A stretch of DNA of 64,000 nucleotides from Acinetobacter guerrae (GCF_009372255.1 NZ_LXGN01000001.1:1-64000), one strand, 5' to 3'. Numbered from the stretch's first letter, positions 16,254 to 25,437 are shown. The notes: generated by a model from the sequence alone, not told the origin. Numbers and translations are program-made.

Positions 16254-16925
16254 ATGATTAATAAGATCACCAGTGATATTGAATCGGTCTTAAGAACGAT
16301 TCCAGATGGTGCAACCATCATGACCAGTGGTTTTGGCACCACAGGTCAGCCAGAAGCTTTACTAGAAGCGCTAATTGATATTGCCCCGAAAGAGCTGACC
16401 ATTATTAACAATAATGCGTCATCTGGCCCAAACGGTCTAACCAAATTATTGACCGCGGGACTAGTAAAAAAACTGGTCTGTTCATTTCCAAAGTCTGTAA
16501 GTTCAACAGTTTTTCCAGATTTATATCGTGCAGGAAAAATTGAACTTGAACTTGTTCCACAGGGCAATCTTGCCTGTCGTATTCAGGCGGCAGGTGCAGG
16601 GCTTGGCGCAGTATTCACTCCAACTGGGTACGGTACAAAGATTGCTGAAGGTAAAGAAACAAGAACCATAAATGGTAAAAACTATGTATTGGAATATCCA
16701 CTACATGCAGATTTTGCTTTTATTTATGCGGACAAAGCCGATCGCTGGGGTAATTTAATCTATCGTAAAGCAGCACGTAATTTTGGTCCGATTATGGCGA
16801 AAGCCGCGACTACAACGATTGTACAGGTCAATGATGTTGTAGAGTTGGGAACTCTGGACCCTGAATGCATCATCACTCCAGGAATATTTGTACAGCATGT
16901 TGTAAAAGTAGGAGATATCAAATGA
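16254..16925 (+). CDS. dcaI: 3-oxoacid/dicarboxylate CoA-transferase, subunit A
   Basis: The 223-residue alpha subunit of a family I CoA-transferase. It has the CoA-binding start SGFGTTGQPEALLEALID, the middle GNLACRIQAAGAGLGAVFTPTGYGT and the HADFAFIYADKADRWGNL segment that define SCOT/PcaI subunits. With subunit B it would transfer CoA from succinyl-CoA to a dicarboxylate or 3-oxoacid. The stop overlaps the start of subunit B (ATGA), so the two are translationally coupled in a 1:1 ratio. PcaI of the beta-ketoadipate pathway is equally similar in type; the dca name is chosen because the porin and transporter next to it are of the dicarboxylate type. Confidence 0.8.
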   Translation: MINKITSDIESVLRTIPDGATIMTSGFGTTGQPEALLEALIDIAPKELTIINNNASSGPNGLTKLLTAGLVKKLVCSFPKSVSSTVFPDLYRAGKIELELVPQGNLACRIQAAGAGLGAVFTPTGYGTKIAEGKETRTINGKNYVLEYPLHADFAFIYADKADRWGNLIYRKAARNFGPIMAKAATTTIVQVNDVVELGTLDPECIITPGIFVQHVVKVGDIK

Positions 16926-17572
16926 CCATTCAAAAAAGAAGTCGTGAAGAAATAGCCACTATTATCGCAAAAGATATTCCTGATGGTTCATATGTGAATT
17001 TGGGTATTGGGTTACCAACCAACGTTGCTAAATATTTACCTAAAGATAAGGAAATTTTTCTACATTCTGAAAATGGTGTACTGGCTTTTGGACCACCACC
17101 AATAGCAGGTGAAGAAGACCCAGATCTGGTTAATGCAGGAAAGGAACTGGTGACTTTATTACCAGGTGGTTGTTTTATGCATCATGGAGATTCATTCGAC
17201 ATTATGCGTGGTGGACATCTGGATATCTGTGTACTGGGTGCATTTCAGGTTGCTATAAATGGCGATTTAGCAAACTGGCACACAGGTAAGGAAGATGATA
17301 TCCCTGCGGTCGGTGGTGCAATGGATTTAGCCGTAGGTGCAAAGAGTATCTTTGTTTATATGGAACATACCACTAAAAAAGGTGAAGCCAAAATTGTAAA
17401 TCAATTGAGCTATCCAATTACAGGAGAACAATGCGTCAATCGAATTTATACCGATTTATGCATTATCGAACTCAAGGATGGACAAGCACGTGTCATTGAA
17501 ATGGTTGAAGGTTTAAGCTTTGAGGAATTACAGGCAGTTACCGCATGTCCACTCGTGGATGCTCGTACTTAA
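16922..17572 (+). CDS. dcaJ: 3-oxoacid/dicarboxylate CoA-transferase, subunit B
   Basis: The 216-residue beta subunit. The catalytic glutamate that forms the acyl-CoA intermediate is E50 in HSENGVLAFGPP. GMDLA-type residues occur in VGGAMDLAVGAKSIFVYMEH, as in SCOT B subunits. The start is ATG 16922, overlapping the A-subunit stop by four bases; an upstream in-frame ATG at 16865 lies inside subunit A and would add 19 unlikely residues. It works with the product of the gene before it. A 12-base inverted repeat follows, before the porin gene. Confidence 0.8.
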   Translation: MTIQKRSREEIATIIAKDIPDGSYVNLGIGLPTNVAKYLPKDKEIFLHSENGVLAFGPPPIAGEEDPDLVNAGKELVTLLPGGCFMHHGDSFDIMRGGHLDICVLGAFQVAINGDLANWHTGKEDDIPAVGGAMDLAVGAKSIFVYMEHTTKKGEAKIVNQLSYPITGEQCVNRIYTDLCIIELKDGQARVIEMVEGLSFEELQAVTACPLVDART

Positions 17573-17594
17573 ATCTCACATGAGTTCTTGAAAA

Positions 17595-17638
17595 AACTTG
17601 TATATGGCAATTCGCTTTAATCGGGACATATACAAGTT
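17595..17638 (+). repeat. 12-bp inverted repeat between CoA-transferase and porin
   Basis: AACTTGTATATG (17595-17606) and CATATACAAGTT (17627-17638) are perfect inverted copies with a 20-base loop. No T-run follows. It may be an mRNA-processing or stabilising hairpin that lets the porin be expressed differently from the upstream enzymes. Confidence 0.5.
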
Positions 17639-17670
17639 AAAAATCTAATGCTTATCTTTAAGGAATAAAG

Positions 17671-18993
17671 ATGAAAAAACTAATTTTAGCTGTGGCTTGT
17701 GCTACGGCTTCAGGGGCGCTTTTTGCAAATTCTAACGATACTACGGAACAACGAATTAATGCACTTGAAGCAGAATTGAACCGATTGAAAGCTGAACTTG
17801 ATTTACAAAAAACAAATCAACAAAAAATACTGGCTGAACAAAAAGCAGCTCAAACCAATACTGTTGCTACAACGGCAGCCGCTAAAACCACAGATAAAGC
17901 AATTCCACCGTCATGGGTTACTTGGACAGATAATGTCAAAGTTTATGGAATTGCACGTTTAGATGCCGCGGTCGACTTTAAATCTTCTCCAGATACGGGC
18001 GGACGTACCACAAGCAGTATTTATCGGACACCGTTTGAAAGTGATAAACGTGCCGACCACGCACGTTCAGATGCGATGATTAATGCCAGCCGTTTAGGGG
18101 TTTATTTTACCAGCCCAGATAAGAAAGTGACTGGTAATATTGAAGCCGATTTCTTTGATAGTTCGACAATGGGAACTGGCGATGGCAAGTTCCGCATTCG
18201 ACATGCTTTCTTTACTTATAAGGATTGGACGTTTGGTCAGACTTGGTCACTGATGTCAAATATGGAAACCCGTACAGAAGCAGTCGACTATACTCAGTTT
18301 ATGGGGACTTCATACACCCGTTTACCACAAGTACGTTATGACTGGAAAATTGATCAAAATCATGATTTAAAAGTTGCACTTGAATATACAGGTTCAAGAG
18401 TTTCAGCTTTCCCTTCATTGACAGGACGATATACTTATAAAGATGGCCCATTGCTATTACTTGCTCAGGGTTTCGTCAACGAAAAATCAGTCGATGTAGG
18501 CAGGGATGATGTTAAAAAAGTCAGTTGGGGCGCAGGTGGTGGACTCAAATACGAGATCACGCCGAAACAATCAATTCAGGCGAACTACCAACATATTGTT
18601 GGAGACCAGAAATTTATGCCTTATACCACACAAAGTGGCTCGGCGAATGCATCTAGTTTAAATGCATCAGGTGATTTTTCATTAAATAAAGACAAAACTG
18701 ATCTGGTGATGAATACATTAGATTCGTTCAATATTGGTTATACCTATAAATTTAATGATCAATGGCGTACTAACTGGTCTGCTTCAATATTTAAATATGA
18801 TGACAGCAGCGACTATGCCGAATTAAATCAGGATGCCAATGATCGTTTGACTGATTATGCTGCCAACTTATTCTATAGCCCAACTGCGCAAATGGACTTT
18901 GGTGTGGAATATCATCAGGGTGAGCGGAAGGTGTTTGATGGAAGAACGGCTGACGTGTCACGTGTAAACTTCGTATCGATGTATAAATTTTAA
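17671..18993 (+). CDS. dcaP: DcaP-family trimeric outer-membrane porin
   Basis: A 440-residue outer-membrane protein. A signal peptide (MKKLILAVACATASGALFA) is followed by a coiled-coil segment at about 27-63 (NALEAELNRLKAELDLQ) that is characteristic of DcaP, and then by a 16-strand type beta-barrel with alternating patterns and a terminal aromatic (SMYKF). Family members take up dicarboxylates such as adipate, succinate and phthalates in Acinetobacter. AAGGAATAAAG precedes the ATG. It closes the gene run transporter, CoA-transferase A and B, porin. In other Acinetobacter, DcaP-like porins also admit beta-lactamase inhibitors, which is established for the family but not testable here. Confidence 0.9.
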   Translation: MKKLILAVACATASGALFANSNDTTEQRINALEAELNRLKAELDLQKTNQQKILAEQKAAQTNTVATTAAAKTTDKAIPPSWVTWTDNVKVYGIARLDAAVDFKSSPDTGGRTTSSIYRTPFESDKRADHARSDAMINASRLGVYFTSPDKKVTGNIEADFFDSSTMGTGDGKFRIRHAFFTYKDWTFGQTWSLMSNMETRTEAVDYTQFMGTSYTRLPQVRYDWKIDQNHDLKVALEYTGSRVSAFPSLTGRYTYKDGPLLLLAQGFVNEKSVDVGRDDVKKVSWGAGGGLKYEITPKQSIQANYQHIVGDQKFMPYTTQSGSANASSLNASGDFSLNKDKTDLVMNTLDSFNIGYTYKFNDQWRTNWSASIFKYDDSSDYAELNQDANDRLTDYAANLFYSPTAQMDFGVEYHQGERKVFDGRTADVSRVNFVSMYKF

Positions 18994-19013
18994 AACTAAT
19001 GTTTGAGTAAAAA

Positions 19014-20240
19014 ATGTCTAAAATAATTCAATCCAGTACAGAACATATGGATATGTCTAAAAGTCTGGTGTTTATACTGGCAATGACTTGCGGTATTTGT
19101 GCTGGGTCGAATTATTATAATCAGCCTTTGATTTATTCAATTGCTCAAGCATTGGGGGTAAATCCTGATCAGGCGGCTTTAGTCATTGTGATTGGTCAAC
19201 TTTCCTATGCAATCGGTCTATTTGTGTTAGTCCCTTTAGGCGATTTATTTGAAAAAAGATCCTATATTGTTTCGCTTATGACTTGTACAGGTTTGGCTCA
19301 GATTGGATTATCGTTTAGTTCAAACTTAACCATGTTGTACAGTTTAACTTGTCTTTCCACTTTTTTTTCGGTTTCAACTCAGGTCTTAGTTCCTTTTGCC
19401 GCTGGATTGGTCACACCGCAAAAAAGCCCACAAGTTGTTGGTTCACTTATGAGTGGACTGTTTATGGGAATCCTTTTAGCTAGATCCATCGCAGGGCTTT
19501 TATCAACGATTTGGTCATGGCATGCTGTATATGTATTAAGTGGTCTTATCATTTTGAGTTTTGCCTGTATTGTCTGGTTTAAATTACCTCTTGCCAAAAA
19601 ATCAGCAAAGCTAAAAGTTTGGCAAATTTATGCCTCCTTATTTACTTTAGCTATCGAACAACCGCATTTGATACGTCGTGGTTTAGTTGGTGGAATTGGC
19701 TTTGGAATTTTGGCACTTATTTTTACGACCATGACCTTTTTACTTGCCAATGCTCCTTATCATTTTAATGATTTTCAGATTGGCTTATTTGGTATCGTGG
19801 GTTTAGCAGGGGTCTTTGCAACGCCATGGGCGGGTAAAAAAATTGCCCATCAGCAGGAAAATATCACTGCGCTCATTAGCCTGACACTGTTAGTTTTGGC
19901 ATGGTTTCCCTTATTTTTTGCCCAAAAGTTTTTAGTGTTATATGCTTTTGGTGTAATTTTAGCCTATTTCGGATTGTCGGCTTTGCATGTGCTCAATCAG
20001 AATTTGATTTATCGTATTTCGGCTCAGGCACGTTCGCGTATTAACTCTATTTATATGACTTTTTACTTTGGAGGCGCTGCTTTAGGTTCATTTATTGCAG
20101 TCTATACATGGAAGCATTATGGATGGATCGCTTGTGCCAGTATAGGTTTGGGTATGGCAATCATTAGTTTTGTGATTGATCGTTATGATTTTTATAAAAT
20201 GCGACAGCCAAATAAAAAAGGATTAAGCAAAGAAGCTTAA
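19014..20240 (+). CDS. MFS transporter, DHA1-type (YgaY/NepI-like)
   Basis: A 408-residue 12-helix protein with GICAGSNYYNQPL in helix 1 and VPLGDLFEKRS after helix 2. It is a paralogue of the gene at 4023. It follows the porin by 20 bases and may be co-transcribed with it. Members of this group are usually exporters. The 3' end of the gene contains the terminator stem of the convergent thioesterase gene, so the last codons are constrained on both strands. Substrate unknown. Confidence 0.75.
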   Translation: MSKIIQSSTEHMDMSKSLVFILAMTCGICAGSNYYNQPLIYSIAQALGVNPDQAALVIVIGQLSYAIGLFVLVPLGDLFEKRSYIVSLMTCTGLAQIGLSFSSNLTMLYSLTCLSTFFSVSTQVLVPFAAGLVTPQKSPQVVGSLMSGLFMGILLARSIAGLLSTIWSWHAVYVLSGLIILSFACIVWFKLPLAKKSAKLKVWQIYASLFTLAIEQPHLIRRGLVGGIGFGILALIFTTMTFLLANAPYHFNDFQIGLFGIVGLAGVFATPWAGKKIAHQQENITALISLTLLVLAWFPLFFAQKFLVLYAFGVILAYFGLSALHVLNQNLIYRISAQARSRINSIYMTFYFGGAALGSFIAVYTWKHYGWIACASIGLGMAIISFVIDRYDFYKMRQPNKKGLSKEA

Positions 20241-20243
20241 TCC
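20213..20243 (-). terminator. Terminator of the PaaI-like gene, inside the end of the MFS gene
   Basis: GGATTAAGC (20220-20228) and GCTTAATCC (20235-20243) form a 9-base stem. On the minus strand a T6 tract follows (A-run 20213-20218). It overlaps the last coding bases of the transporter. Confidence 0.7.
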
Positions 20244-20252
20244 TGTGATTGA

Positions 20253-20683
20253 TTAACGACGAATAATCATGAAGGTTGCCGAAGCAAAAGCATAAATTTT
20301 GCCCTGATCATCCACAATTTTACCTTCAGTTGTAATGATATTACGTCCTGCATTAATTAGTTCGCCATGTGCATAGTAGGCAGTATCTATTTGCATAGGG
20401 CGAATCATTTTTACATTTAAGTCAATTGTACCGTAGCCTACATTAGCCTCAAGTACTGAATGTGCAGCACCACCTGTTGCTGTATCCAACGCAGTTGCAC
20501 AAAAACCACCATGCACACCACCTTGCACATTTAAGTGAGATTTATTGGGTGTCACTTTATAGGTTACTTTGCCTTTTGATGCTTCGATAAGCTGCATAGG
20601 TAAGGTTTGTGCCATAGGTGACGAGGAACTTCACCATTTTTGAGTGAAGTTAAAAAGTCTAAGCCTGTTTGTGCTGCTTGCAT
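20253..20683 (-). pseudogene. PaaI-type hotdog thioesterase, one-base frameshift near the N-terminus
   Basis: The core, MAQTLPMQLIEASKGKVTYK onward (start 20615), is a 120-residue hotdog thioesterase with the NVQGGVHGGFCATALD helix and ends ATFMIIRR. Upstream, in another frame, an ATG at 20683 with AAGGATG in front reads MQAAQTGLDFLTSLKNGEVP, which is the natural N-terminus of this family, and then goes out of frame. The two readings would join if one base were added at about 20621-20628 (GTTCC-TCGTCA, expected GEVPSSPMAQ). Translation could still begin at 20615 and give a protein lacking about 23 residues, possibly active. The enzyme type hydrolyses acyl-CoA thioesters. A sequencing error would produce the same picture. 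Confidence 0.75.
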
Positions 20684-21014
20684 AGTTCATCCTTGTTAAA
20701 AAACATGAAAAATACCTTACTATAAAAACCATTTTTTCGGAATATTATTTTGCATAACAAAAATTAATTTTTTATTTTTTAAAGTACATTAAAATTAATT
20801 TTTACTTTAATTTATTGTAATTTATATATTAATTTTATTTATTCATGGTTTTTTGTGAAAATCACGCAGTTTAGATAGTGATATAAATCAAAATTTGCAG
20901 AAATAAATTTTGCAATATGGAATTTTTTTAGATATTTTTAGTTCATGAGAAAAATGCATTTTGAGCAACTTGGAACATCGCTTCAAGTTCAATTGAGAAT
21001 TAAGGAAATAGGAT
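20684..21014. promoter_or_regulatory. Divergent AT-rich control region
   Basis: This 331-base region lies between the PaaI-like gene (minus) and the 600-residue acyl-CoA dehydrogenase (plus). It is very AT-rich and has no reading frame of note. Two weak copies of a TTTTGC-N3 half-site occur (near 20749 and 20908), loosely like the operators further left; I do not claim them as sites. Confidence 0.4.
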
Positions 21015-22817
21015 ATGCCTGCATATAAAGCCCCAATACGTGATATTCAGTTTGTAATGCATGAAATGTTTGATGCAGAAAAAAATTATCAAAATTTTCC
21101 TGAATATGCCGACCAACTAACCCGCGATGTGCTTGATCAATATTTAGAAGCCACAGCAGATTTTTGTGAAAATGAATTGGCTCCATTAAACCAGTCAGGT
21201 GATCAAGAAGGGTGTCATTTAGATCAAGGTGTGGTTACCACTCCTCAAGGTTTTAAAGCAGCACATCAAAAATACGCTGAACTGGGCTTTACTTCTTTAA
21301 CTGCTGACTCAGCATATGGTGGGCAAGGTCTACCAACATCACTACGTATTGCCTTATCAGAAATGCTATATGAAGCAAACTGGGCGTGGTCGATGTATCA
21401 AGGTTTGTCACATGGAGCAATGCGTACACTGGAACACCACGGGACAGCTCAGCAAAAGCAACAATTTTTACCAAAATTAATTGCTGGAACATGGATGGGC
21501 ACCATGTGTTTAACAGAGTCTCATGCTGGTTCTGATTTAGGCTTAATCCGTACCAAAGCTGAGCCTCAAGCAGATGGAAGTTATGCGATTACGGGTGAAA
21601 AAATCTTTATTTCGGCTGGCGAGCATGATTTAGCTGAAAACATTGTACATATTGTATTGGCTCGTTTACCTAATGCTCCAACGGGCACCAAAGGTATTTC
21701 CTTGTTTATTGTGCCGAAATTTAATGTTGATGAATCTGGCAATATTCAAGATCGTAATCATGTGGTGTGTAGTGCACTCGAGCATAAAATGGGCATTCAC
21801 GGCAATGCCACTTGTGTCATGAATTTTGATGAAGCCAAAGGTTTTCTAATTGGCCCTGAAAATCGCGGTTTAAACTGTATGTTTACCTTTATGAATACAG
21901 CGCGTATTGGGACTGCTGTACAAGGGGTTTCTGCTTCACAAATGGCATTTCAAGGGGCATTGGACTATGCCAAAGATCGTTTAGCGATGCGTGCTCTGGA
22001 TGGAGCCAAATATCCAGAAAAGAATGCAGATCCAATTATTGTACATCCCGCAGTTCGTAGCATGCTGATGACACAAAAAGCCTTTGCTGAAGGTGGTCGC
22101 GCACTGGTGTATTTTTTAGCTCAACATGCCGACATCGTTGAGCATTCAGATGACCTACAAGCCAAACAGTTTTCAGATGAGCTGCTCGCGTTTCTCACCC
22201 CAATTGCCAAAGCTTTTTTAACCGAAACGGGCAATGAGTCGGCCAAACATGGTGTTCAAATCTTTGGTGGGCATGGTTTTATTGTTGAACATGGCATGGA
22301 ACAGATTGCCCGTGATGCCCGTATTTCAAGCTTGTATGAGGGAACAACTGAAATTCAGTCACTCGATTTGCTTGCGCGTAAAGTACTAAAGTCTGAAGGT
22401 AAATTGCTGAAGAATATGACTGATTTAATTGAACAGTTCATTGCTGAAAATCAGTCTAGTGCCATTTTAAAACCGGATCTAGATCAATTGTCTCAGTTAA
22501 AAACGGAATGGTTAGATATTACTCAGCACATTGCAAAAAAAGCAAAAAATAATCCAGAAGAAATTGGCGCAGCATCTGTCGATTATTTGTACTATTCAAG
22601 TTATGTCGTTTTTGCTTATTTGTGGGCACGTATGGCAAAAATTGCGCAACAAAAACTGGATGATGGTTCGACCGAACATAAGTTCTATCAAGCTAAACTT
22701 AAAACGGCACAATTTTTTTACAACAAGTTATTGAACCGTACTCAGCAGCATTTAGCTTCGATTAAAACTGGTGCTGAAACTGTTATGGCACTAGATGCAG
22801 AAGATTTTGCTTTTTAA
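21015..22817 (+). CDS. Acyl-CoA dehydrogenase, long form (DmdC/FadE5-like)
   Basis: This is a 600-residue flavoprotein, about 200 residues longer than classical acyl-CoA dehydrogenases. It has an N-terminal segment (1-40), the central signature TMCLTESHAGSDLGL (163-177), the ISAGEHDLAENIVHIVLAR segment of the long subfamily, a C-terminal SLYEGTTEIQSLDLLARK with the probable catalytic glutamate, and the extra C-terminal helical domain typical of 3-methylmercaptopropionyl-CoA dehydrogenase-like proteins. It oxidises an acyl-CoA and gives electrons to ETF. AAGGAAATAGGAT lies before the ATG. It heads a plus-strand run with a PaaG-like isomerase, a class II aldolase-like protein and a 2-hydroxyacid dehydrogenase. 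Confidence 0.85.
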   Translation: MPAYKAPIRDIQFVMHEMFDAEKNYQNFPEYADQLTRDVLDQYLEATADFCENELAPLNQSGDQEGCHLDQGVVTTPQGFKAAHQKYAELGFTSLTADSAYGGQGLPTSLRIALSEMLYEANWAWSMYQGLSHGAMRTLEHHGTAQQKQQFLPKLIAGTWMGTMCLTESHAGSDLGLIRTKAEPQADGSYAITGEKIFISAGEHDLAENIVHIVLARLPNAPTGTKGISLFIVPKFNVDESGNIQDRNHVVCSALEHKMGIHGNATCVMNFDEAKGFLIGPENRGLNCMFTFMNTARIGTAVQGVSASQMAFQGALDYAKDRLAMRALDGAKYPEKNADPIIVHPAVRSMLMTQKAFAEGGRALVYFLAQHADIVEHSDDLQAKQFSDELLAFLTPIAKAFLTETGNESAKHGVQIFGGHGFIVEHGMEQIARDARISSLYEGTTEIQSLDLLARKVLKSEGKLLKNMTDLIEQFIAENQSSAILKPDLDQLSQLKTEWLDITQHIAKKAKNNPEEIGAASVDYLYYSSYVVFAYLWARMAKIAQQKLDDGSTEHKFYQAKLKTAQFFYNKLLNRTQQHLASIKTGAETVMALDAEDFAF

Positions 22818-22872
22818 TGGATGAAGATACGGAGATGGTAAATAGCCACCTCCTCATTTGTGAGTATTGAAT

Positions 22873-23661
22873 ATGGATTTTCAACATATTTTAACCCATG
22901 TTGAGCAGCGCGTTGCTTATTTAACGTTTAATCGACCTGAAGTTTTAAATAGTTTTAACGAACAGATGCATCTGGAAGTGGCTCAGATTTTAACTGAATG
23001 GGAAAAATCTGAAAAAATCAAAGTCATTGTCATTTCTGGGATGGGTAAAGGTTTTTGTGCTGGGCAGGATTTGTCTGCCCGAAAACCTGAAGTCATCGAA
23101 GATCCAGACTATGATGCAGGAGCATCTTTAGATCGTTATTACAATCCATTGATTTTAAAAATCGCGAATATGCCTAAAGTGGTGGTGGCTGCTGTAAATG
23201 GAGTTGCTGCGGGTGCAGGAGCCAATATTGCACTGGCATGTGATATCGTCGTTGCAAAGCAGTCCGCTTCATTTATCCAGTCATTTTCTAAAGTTGGTTT
23301 AATTCCAGACGCAGGCGGAACATGGATATTGCCACGTTTGGTTGGTCAAGCCAGAGCAAAAGCGCTGATGTTGCTTGGAAATAAATTATCGGCCGATAAA
23401 GCTTTACAATGCGGTATGATTTGGGATGTTTTCCCTGATAATGAGTTCCAGAATCAGCTAAATGGATTGGTCGAAACTTTAGCGTTACAACCTTCTTCAT
23501 CGGTCAGATTAATAAAAAAAGCACTGAATCTTTCTCAGCAAAACTCGCTTGAACAACAATTGAACCTTGAACGAGATTTGCAAAGAGAAGCTGGAAAATC
23601 TACAAATTATCGAGAAGGCGTACAGGCATTTATGCAAAAACGACAGCCAAACTTCGATTAA
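22873..23661 (+). CDS. Enoyl-CoA hydratase/isomerase, PaaG-like
   Basis: A 262-residue crotonase-fold protein. The oxyanion loops are GFCAGQDLS (60-68) and NGVAAGAGANIALACD (109-124). The first catalytic glutamate of hydratases is replaced (GAGANIA has N118 where hydratases have E), while an aspartate is present at D146 in VGLIPDAGGTW. That pattern is the one seen in PaaG, the epoxyphenylacetyl-CoA isomerase, and in other single-acid isomerases, so double-bond or ring isomerisation is more likely than hydration. ATG 22873 is preferred over TTG 22867 because GTGAG is 8 bases upstream. It follows the long acyl-CoA dehydrogenase by 55 bases. No other paa genes are present in the window. Confidence 0.8.
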   Translation: MDFQHILTHVEQRVAYLTFNRPEVLNSFNEQMHLEVAQILTEWEKSEKIKVIVISGMGKGFCAGQDLSARKPEVIEDPDYDAGASLDRYYNPLILKIANMPKVVVAAVNGVAAGAGANIALACDIVVAKQSASFIQSFSKVGLIPDAGGTWILPRLVGQARAKALMLLGNKLSADKALQCGMIWDVFPDNEFQNQLNGLVETLALQPSSSVRLIKKALNLSQQNSLEQQLNLERDLQREAGKSTNYREGVQAFMQKRQPNFD

Positions 23662-23707
23662 ACTCAAACTATATTGAACAAAATAACTACACAGAAGGGA
23701 TGTGATG

Positions 23708-24466
23708 ATGTCAAGTTTACGACAACAGGTTTCAGCAACGGAATGGGCAGCTAGATGTGAATTGGCAGCTTTGTATCGTTTAATTGCTTATTATCGAATG
23801 ACAGACCTAATTGATACTCATATTAGTTTGCGCGTACCTGATACAGAGGGTCATTTTTTAATTAATCAATATGGTATTCCCTTTGAAAAAATGACGGCTT
23901 CTCATTTGGTCAAGATTGATTATGACGGCAACATTGTAGATCAACATGATCAGGGAAAAATGGTCAATGTAGCAGGATTTGTTATTCATTCAGCTATTCA
24001 TTCAGCGCGTCAGGATCTACATTGTGTGATTCATACGCATACGGCTGATGGGATTGCCGTGTCTGCACAAAAACAGGGACTATTGCCGATCTCGCAACAT
24101 GCCTTAAAGTTTTATAACAAAATCAGCTATCACGATTATGAAGGTGTTGCTTTATTGACTGAAGAACGCGAACGTCTGGTTCAGGATTTTGGGCAAAATC
24201 GTGTCATGATTTTACGTAATCATGGCTTGTTGGCAGCAGGTGATAGTGTGCAGCGGGCTTTTCATGAAATTTACTTTTTAGAACGTGCTTGTCAGGCGCA
24301 AATCAAGGCACTTGCTGGTGGTTGTGAGTTAAATATTCCGAGTCAGCAGGTTCGTGAGCATACGAATGCACAATTCGAGTCCAAAGGGATTGAGCGTATT
24401 ATTGCAAATGCTTGGCATGCTGCGTTGTCATTGATTGAACAACAAAAAGAGGAATATTGTTCATGA
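23708..24466 (+). CDS. Class II aldolase/adducin-domain protein
   Basis: The 252-residue protein has the class II aldolase fold. The metal ligands are visible as H109 and H111 in CVIHTHTADG and H172 in RNHGLLAAGD. These enzymes (fuculose-, ribulose- or hydroxyketoacid aldolases and decarboxylases) use a divalent metal to stabilise an enediolate. Adducin-like members without known activity also exist. GAAGGGA lies 7 bases before ATG 23708; GTG 23702 and ATG 23705 are alternatives. Its stop overlaps the next gene by four bases (ATGA), so it is translationally coupled to the 2-hydroxyacid dehydrogenase. The pairing with acyl-CoA enzymes is unusual. Substrate unknown. Confidence 0.8.
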   Translation: MSSLRQQVSATEWAARCELAALYRLIAYYRMTDLIDTHISLRVPDTEGHFLINQYGIPFEKMTASHLVKIDYDGNIVDQHDQGKMVNVAGFVIHSAIHSARQDLHCVIHTHTADGIAVSAQKQGLLPISQHALKFYNKISYHDYEGVALLTEERERLVQDFGQNRVMILRNHGLLAAGDSVQRAFHEIYFLERACQAQIKALAGGCELNIPSQQVREHTNAQFESKGIERIIANAWHAALSLIEQQKEEYCS

Positions 24467-25386
24467 TCGTGATTGCAACCACTGTTCCTAAAGTACAAAA
24501 ATGGCTTGAAGATGCATTGGCTGAATATGCACCGCAAGAGGCTTATTGTTTGGCACATAGCGAACAAGCACAAGAAGCGACCACCGCTATTTCATGGTTT
24601 CCAGATTTAGATTATCTAGAAACTTTGCCTAATTTGAAATTAATTCACTCTATGGCCGCAGGCGTTGAACATTTAAATCTAAAACGTATTGGCGAACGTT
24701 ATGCGGTATGTCGTGTTGTGGATGAATCTCATCAAAAGGGTATGTATGATTATTTACAATGGTGTGTATTGTACTATCAGCGTTTCTTTGATGTTTTGAT
24801 TGCACAACAACAGCAGCAACGCTGGAAGCAACCTCCGCAGAAATCTAGTTCAGATGTCAAAATTGGCATTATGGGTTTAGGGCAAATGGGTGGCTTTATT
24901 GCTGAAAAATTTGCAAAGCTAGGTTATCAGGTTTCAGGTTGGTCACGCAGTTTAAAGCAAATTGAAGGGGTGAGTTGCTACGCGGGGAATGCACAAAAAC
25001 AGGCTTTTCTTTCTCAAAGTGAAATTTTGATTAATCTATTACCTTTGACTGAAGATAATTTTGGCCTATTAAATACTGAATTATTTAATCAACTTCCCCA
25101 AGGCGCCTGTATTATAAATTGTGGTCGTGGTCAGCATTTAAATGAGCAGAATTTACTCGAAGCACTGGATTCAGAGCAATTGCGTGGTGCGGTATTAGAT
25201 GTTTTTGCTAAAGAGCCGTTAGCTCCAGATCATACTTTTTGGCAACATCCTAAAGTTTTGGTGACTCCACATGTTGCTTCGCATGCACCGTGGTCGGCGG
25301 TGATTGGACAAATTCTTGAAAATGACCATCGTGTGCAGCAAGGGCTTGCATTGGTCAATCAAGTCAATGTTGTAAATGGCTATTAA
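24463..25386 (+). CDS. D-2-hydroxyacid dehydrogenase, GhrA-like
   Basis: A 307-residue NAD(P)-dependent dehydrogenase that probably reduces a 2-oxoacid such as glyoxylate or hydroxypyruvate. The nucleotide-binding motif is GIMGLGQMGGFIAEKF; the catalytic residues are the arginine of NCGRGQHL, the glutamate of DVFAKEPL and the histidine of TPHVASHAPW. ATG 24463 overlaps the stop of the preceding gene and is preceded by GAGGA; the TTG at 24457 is an unlikely start. Coupling to an aldolase-like protein suggests that the aldolase releases a 2-oxoacid which this enzyme reduces. That is an inference from gene order. Confidence 0.8.
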   Translation: MIVIATTVPKVQKWLEDALAEYAPQEAYCLAHSEQAQEATTAISWFPDLDYLETLPNLKLIHSMAAGVEHLNLKRIGERYAVCRVVDESHQKGMYDYLQWCVLYYQRFFDVLIAQQQQQRWKQPPQKSSSDVKIGIMGLGQMGGFIAEKFAKLGYQVSGWSRSLKQIEGVSCYAGNAQKQAFLSQSEILINLLPLTEDNFGLLNTELFNQLPQGACIINCGRGQHLNEQNLLEALDSEQLRGAVLDVFAKEPLAPDHTFWQHPKVLVTPHVASHAPWSAVIGQILENDHRVQQGLALVNQVNVVNGY

Positions 25387-25407
25387 AATTTATTCTGAAT
25401 CAATATT

Positions 25408-25437
25408 AAGATGAATGTTGTATGCAGCATTCATCTT
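25408..25437. terminator. Terminator between convergent dehydrogenase and lysR pseudogene
   Basis: AAGATGAATG (25408-25417) and CATTCATCTT (25428-25437) form a perfect 10-base stem with a 10-base loop. A pyrimidine-rich tail follows on plus. Confidence 0.65.

Noticed and set aside
20749-20925. TTTTGC half-sites before the long acyl-CoA dehydrogenase as IclR operators
   Set aside because: Only one half matches in each case, and the region is too AT-rich for the match to mean much.
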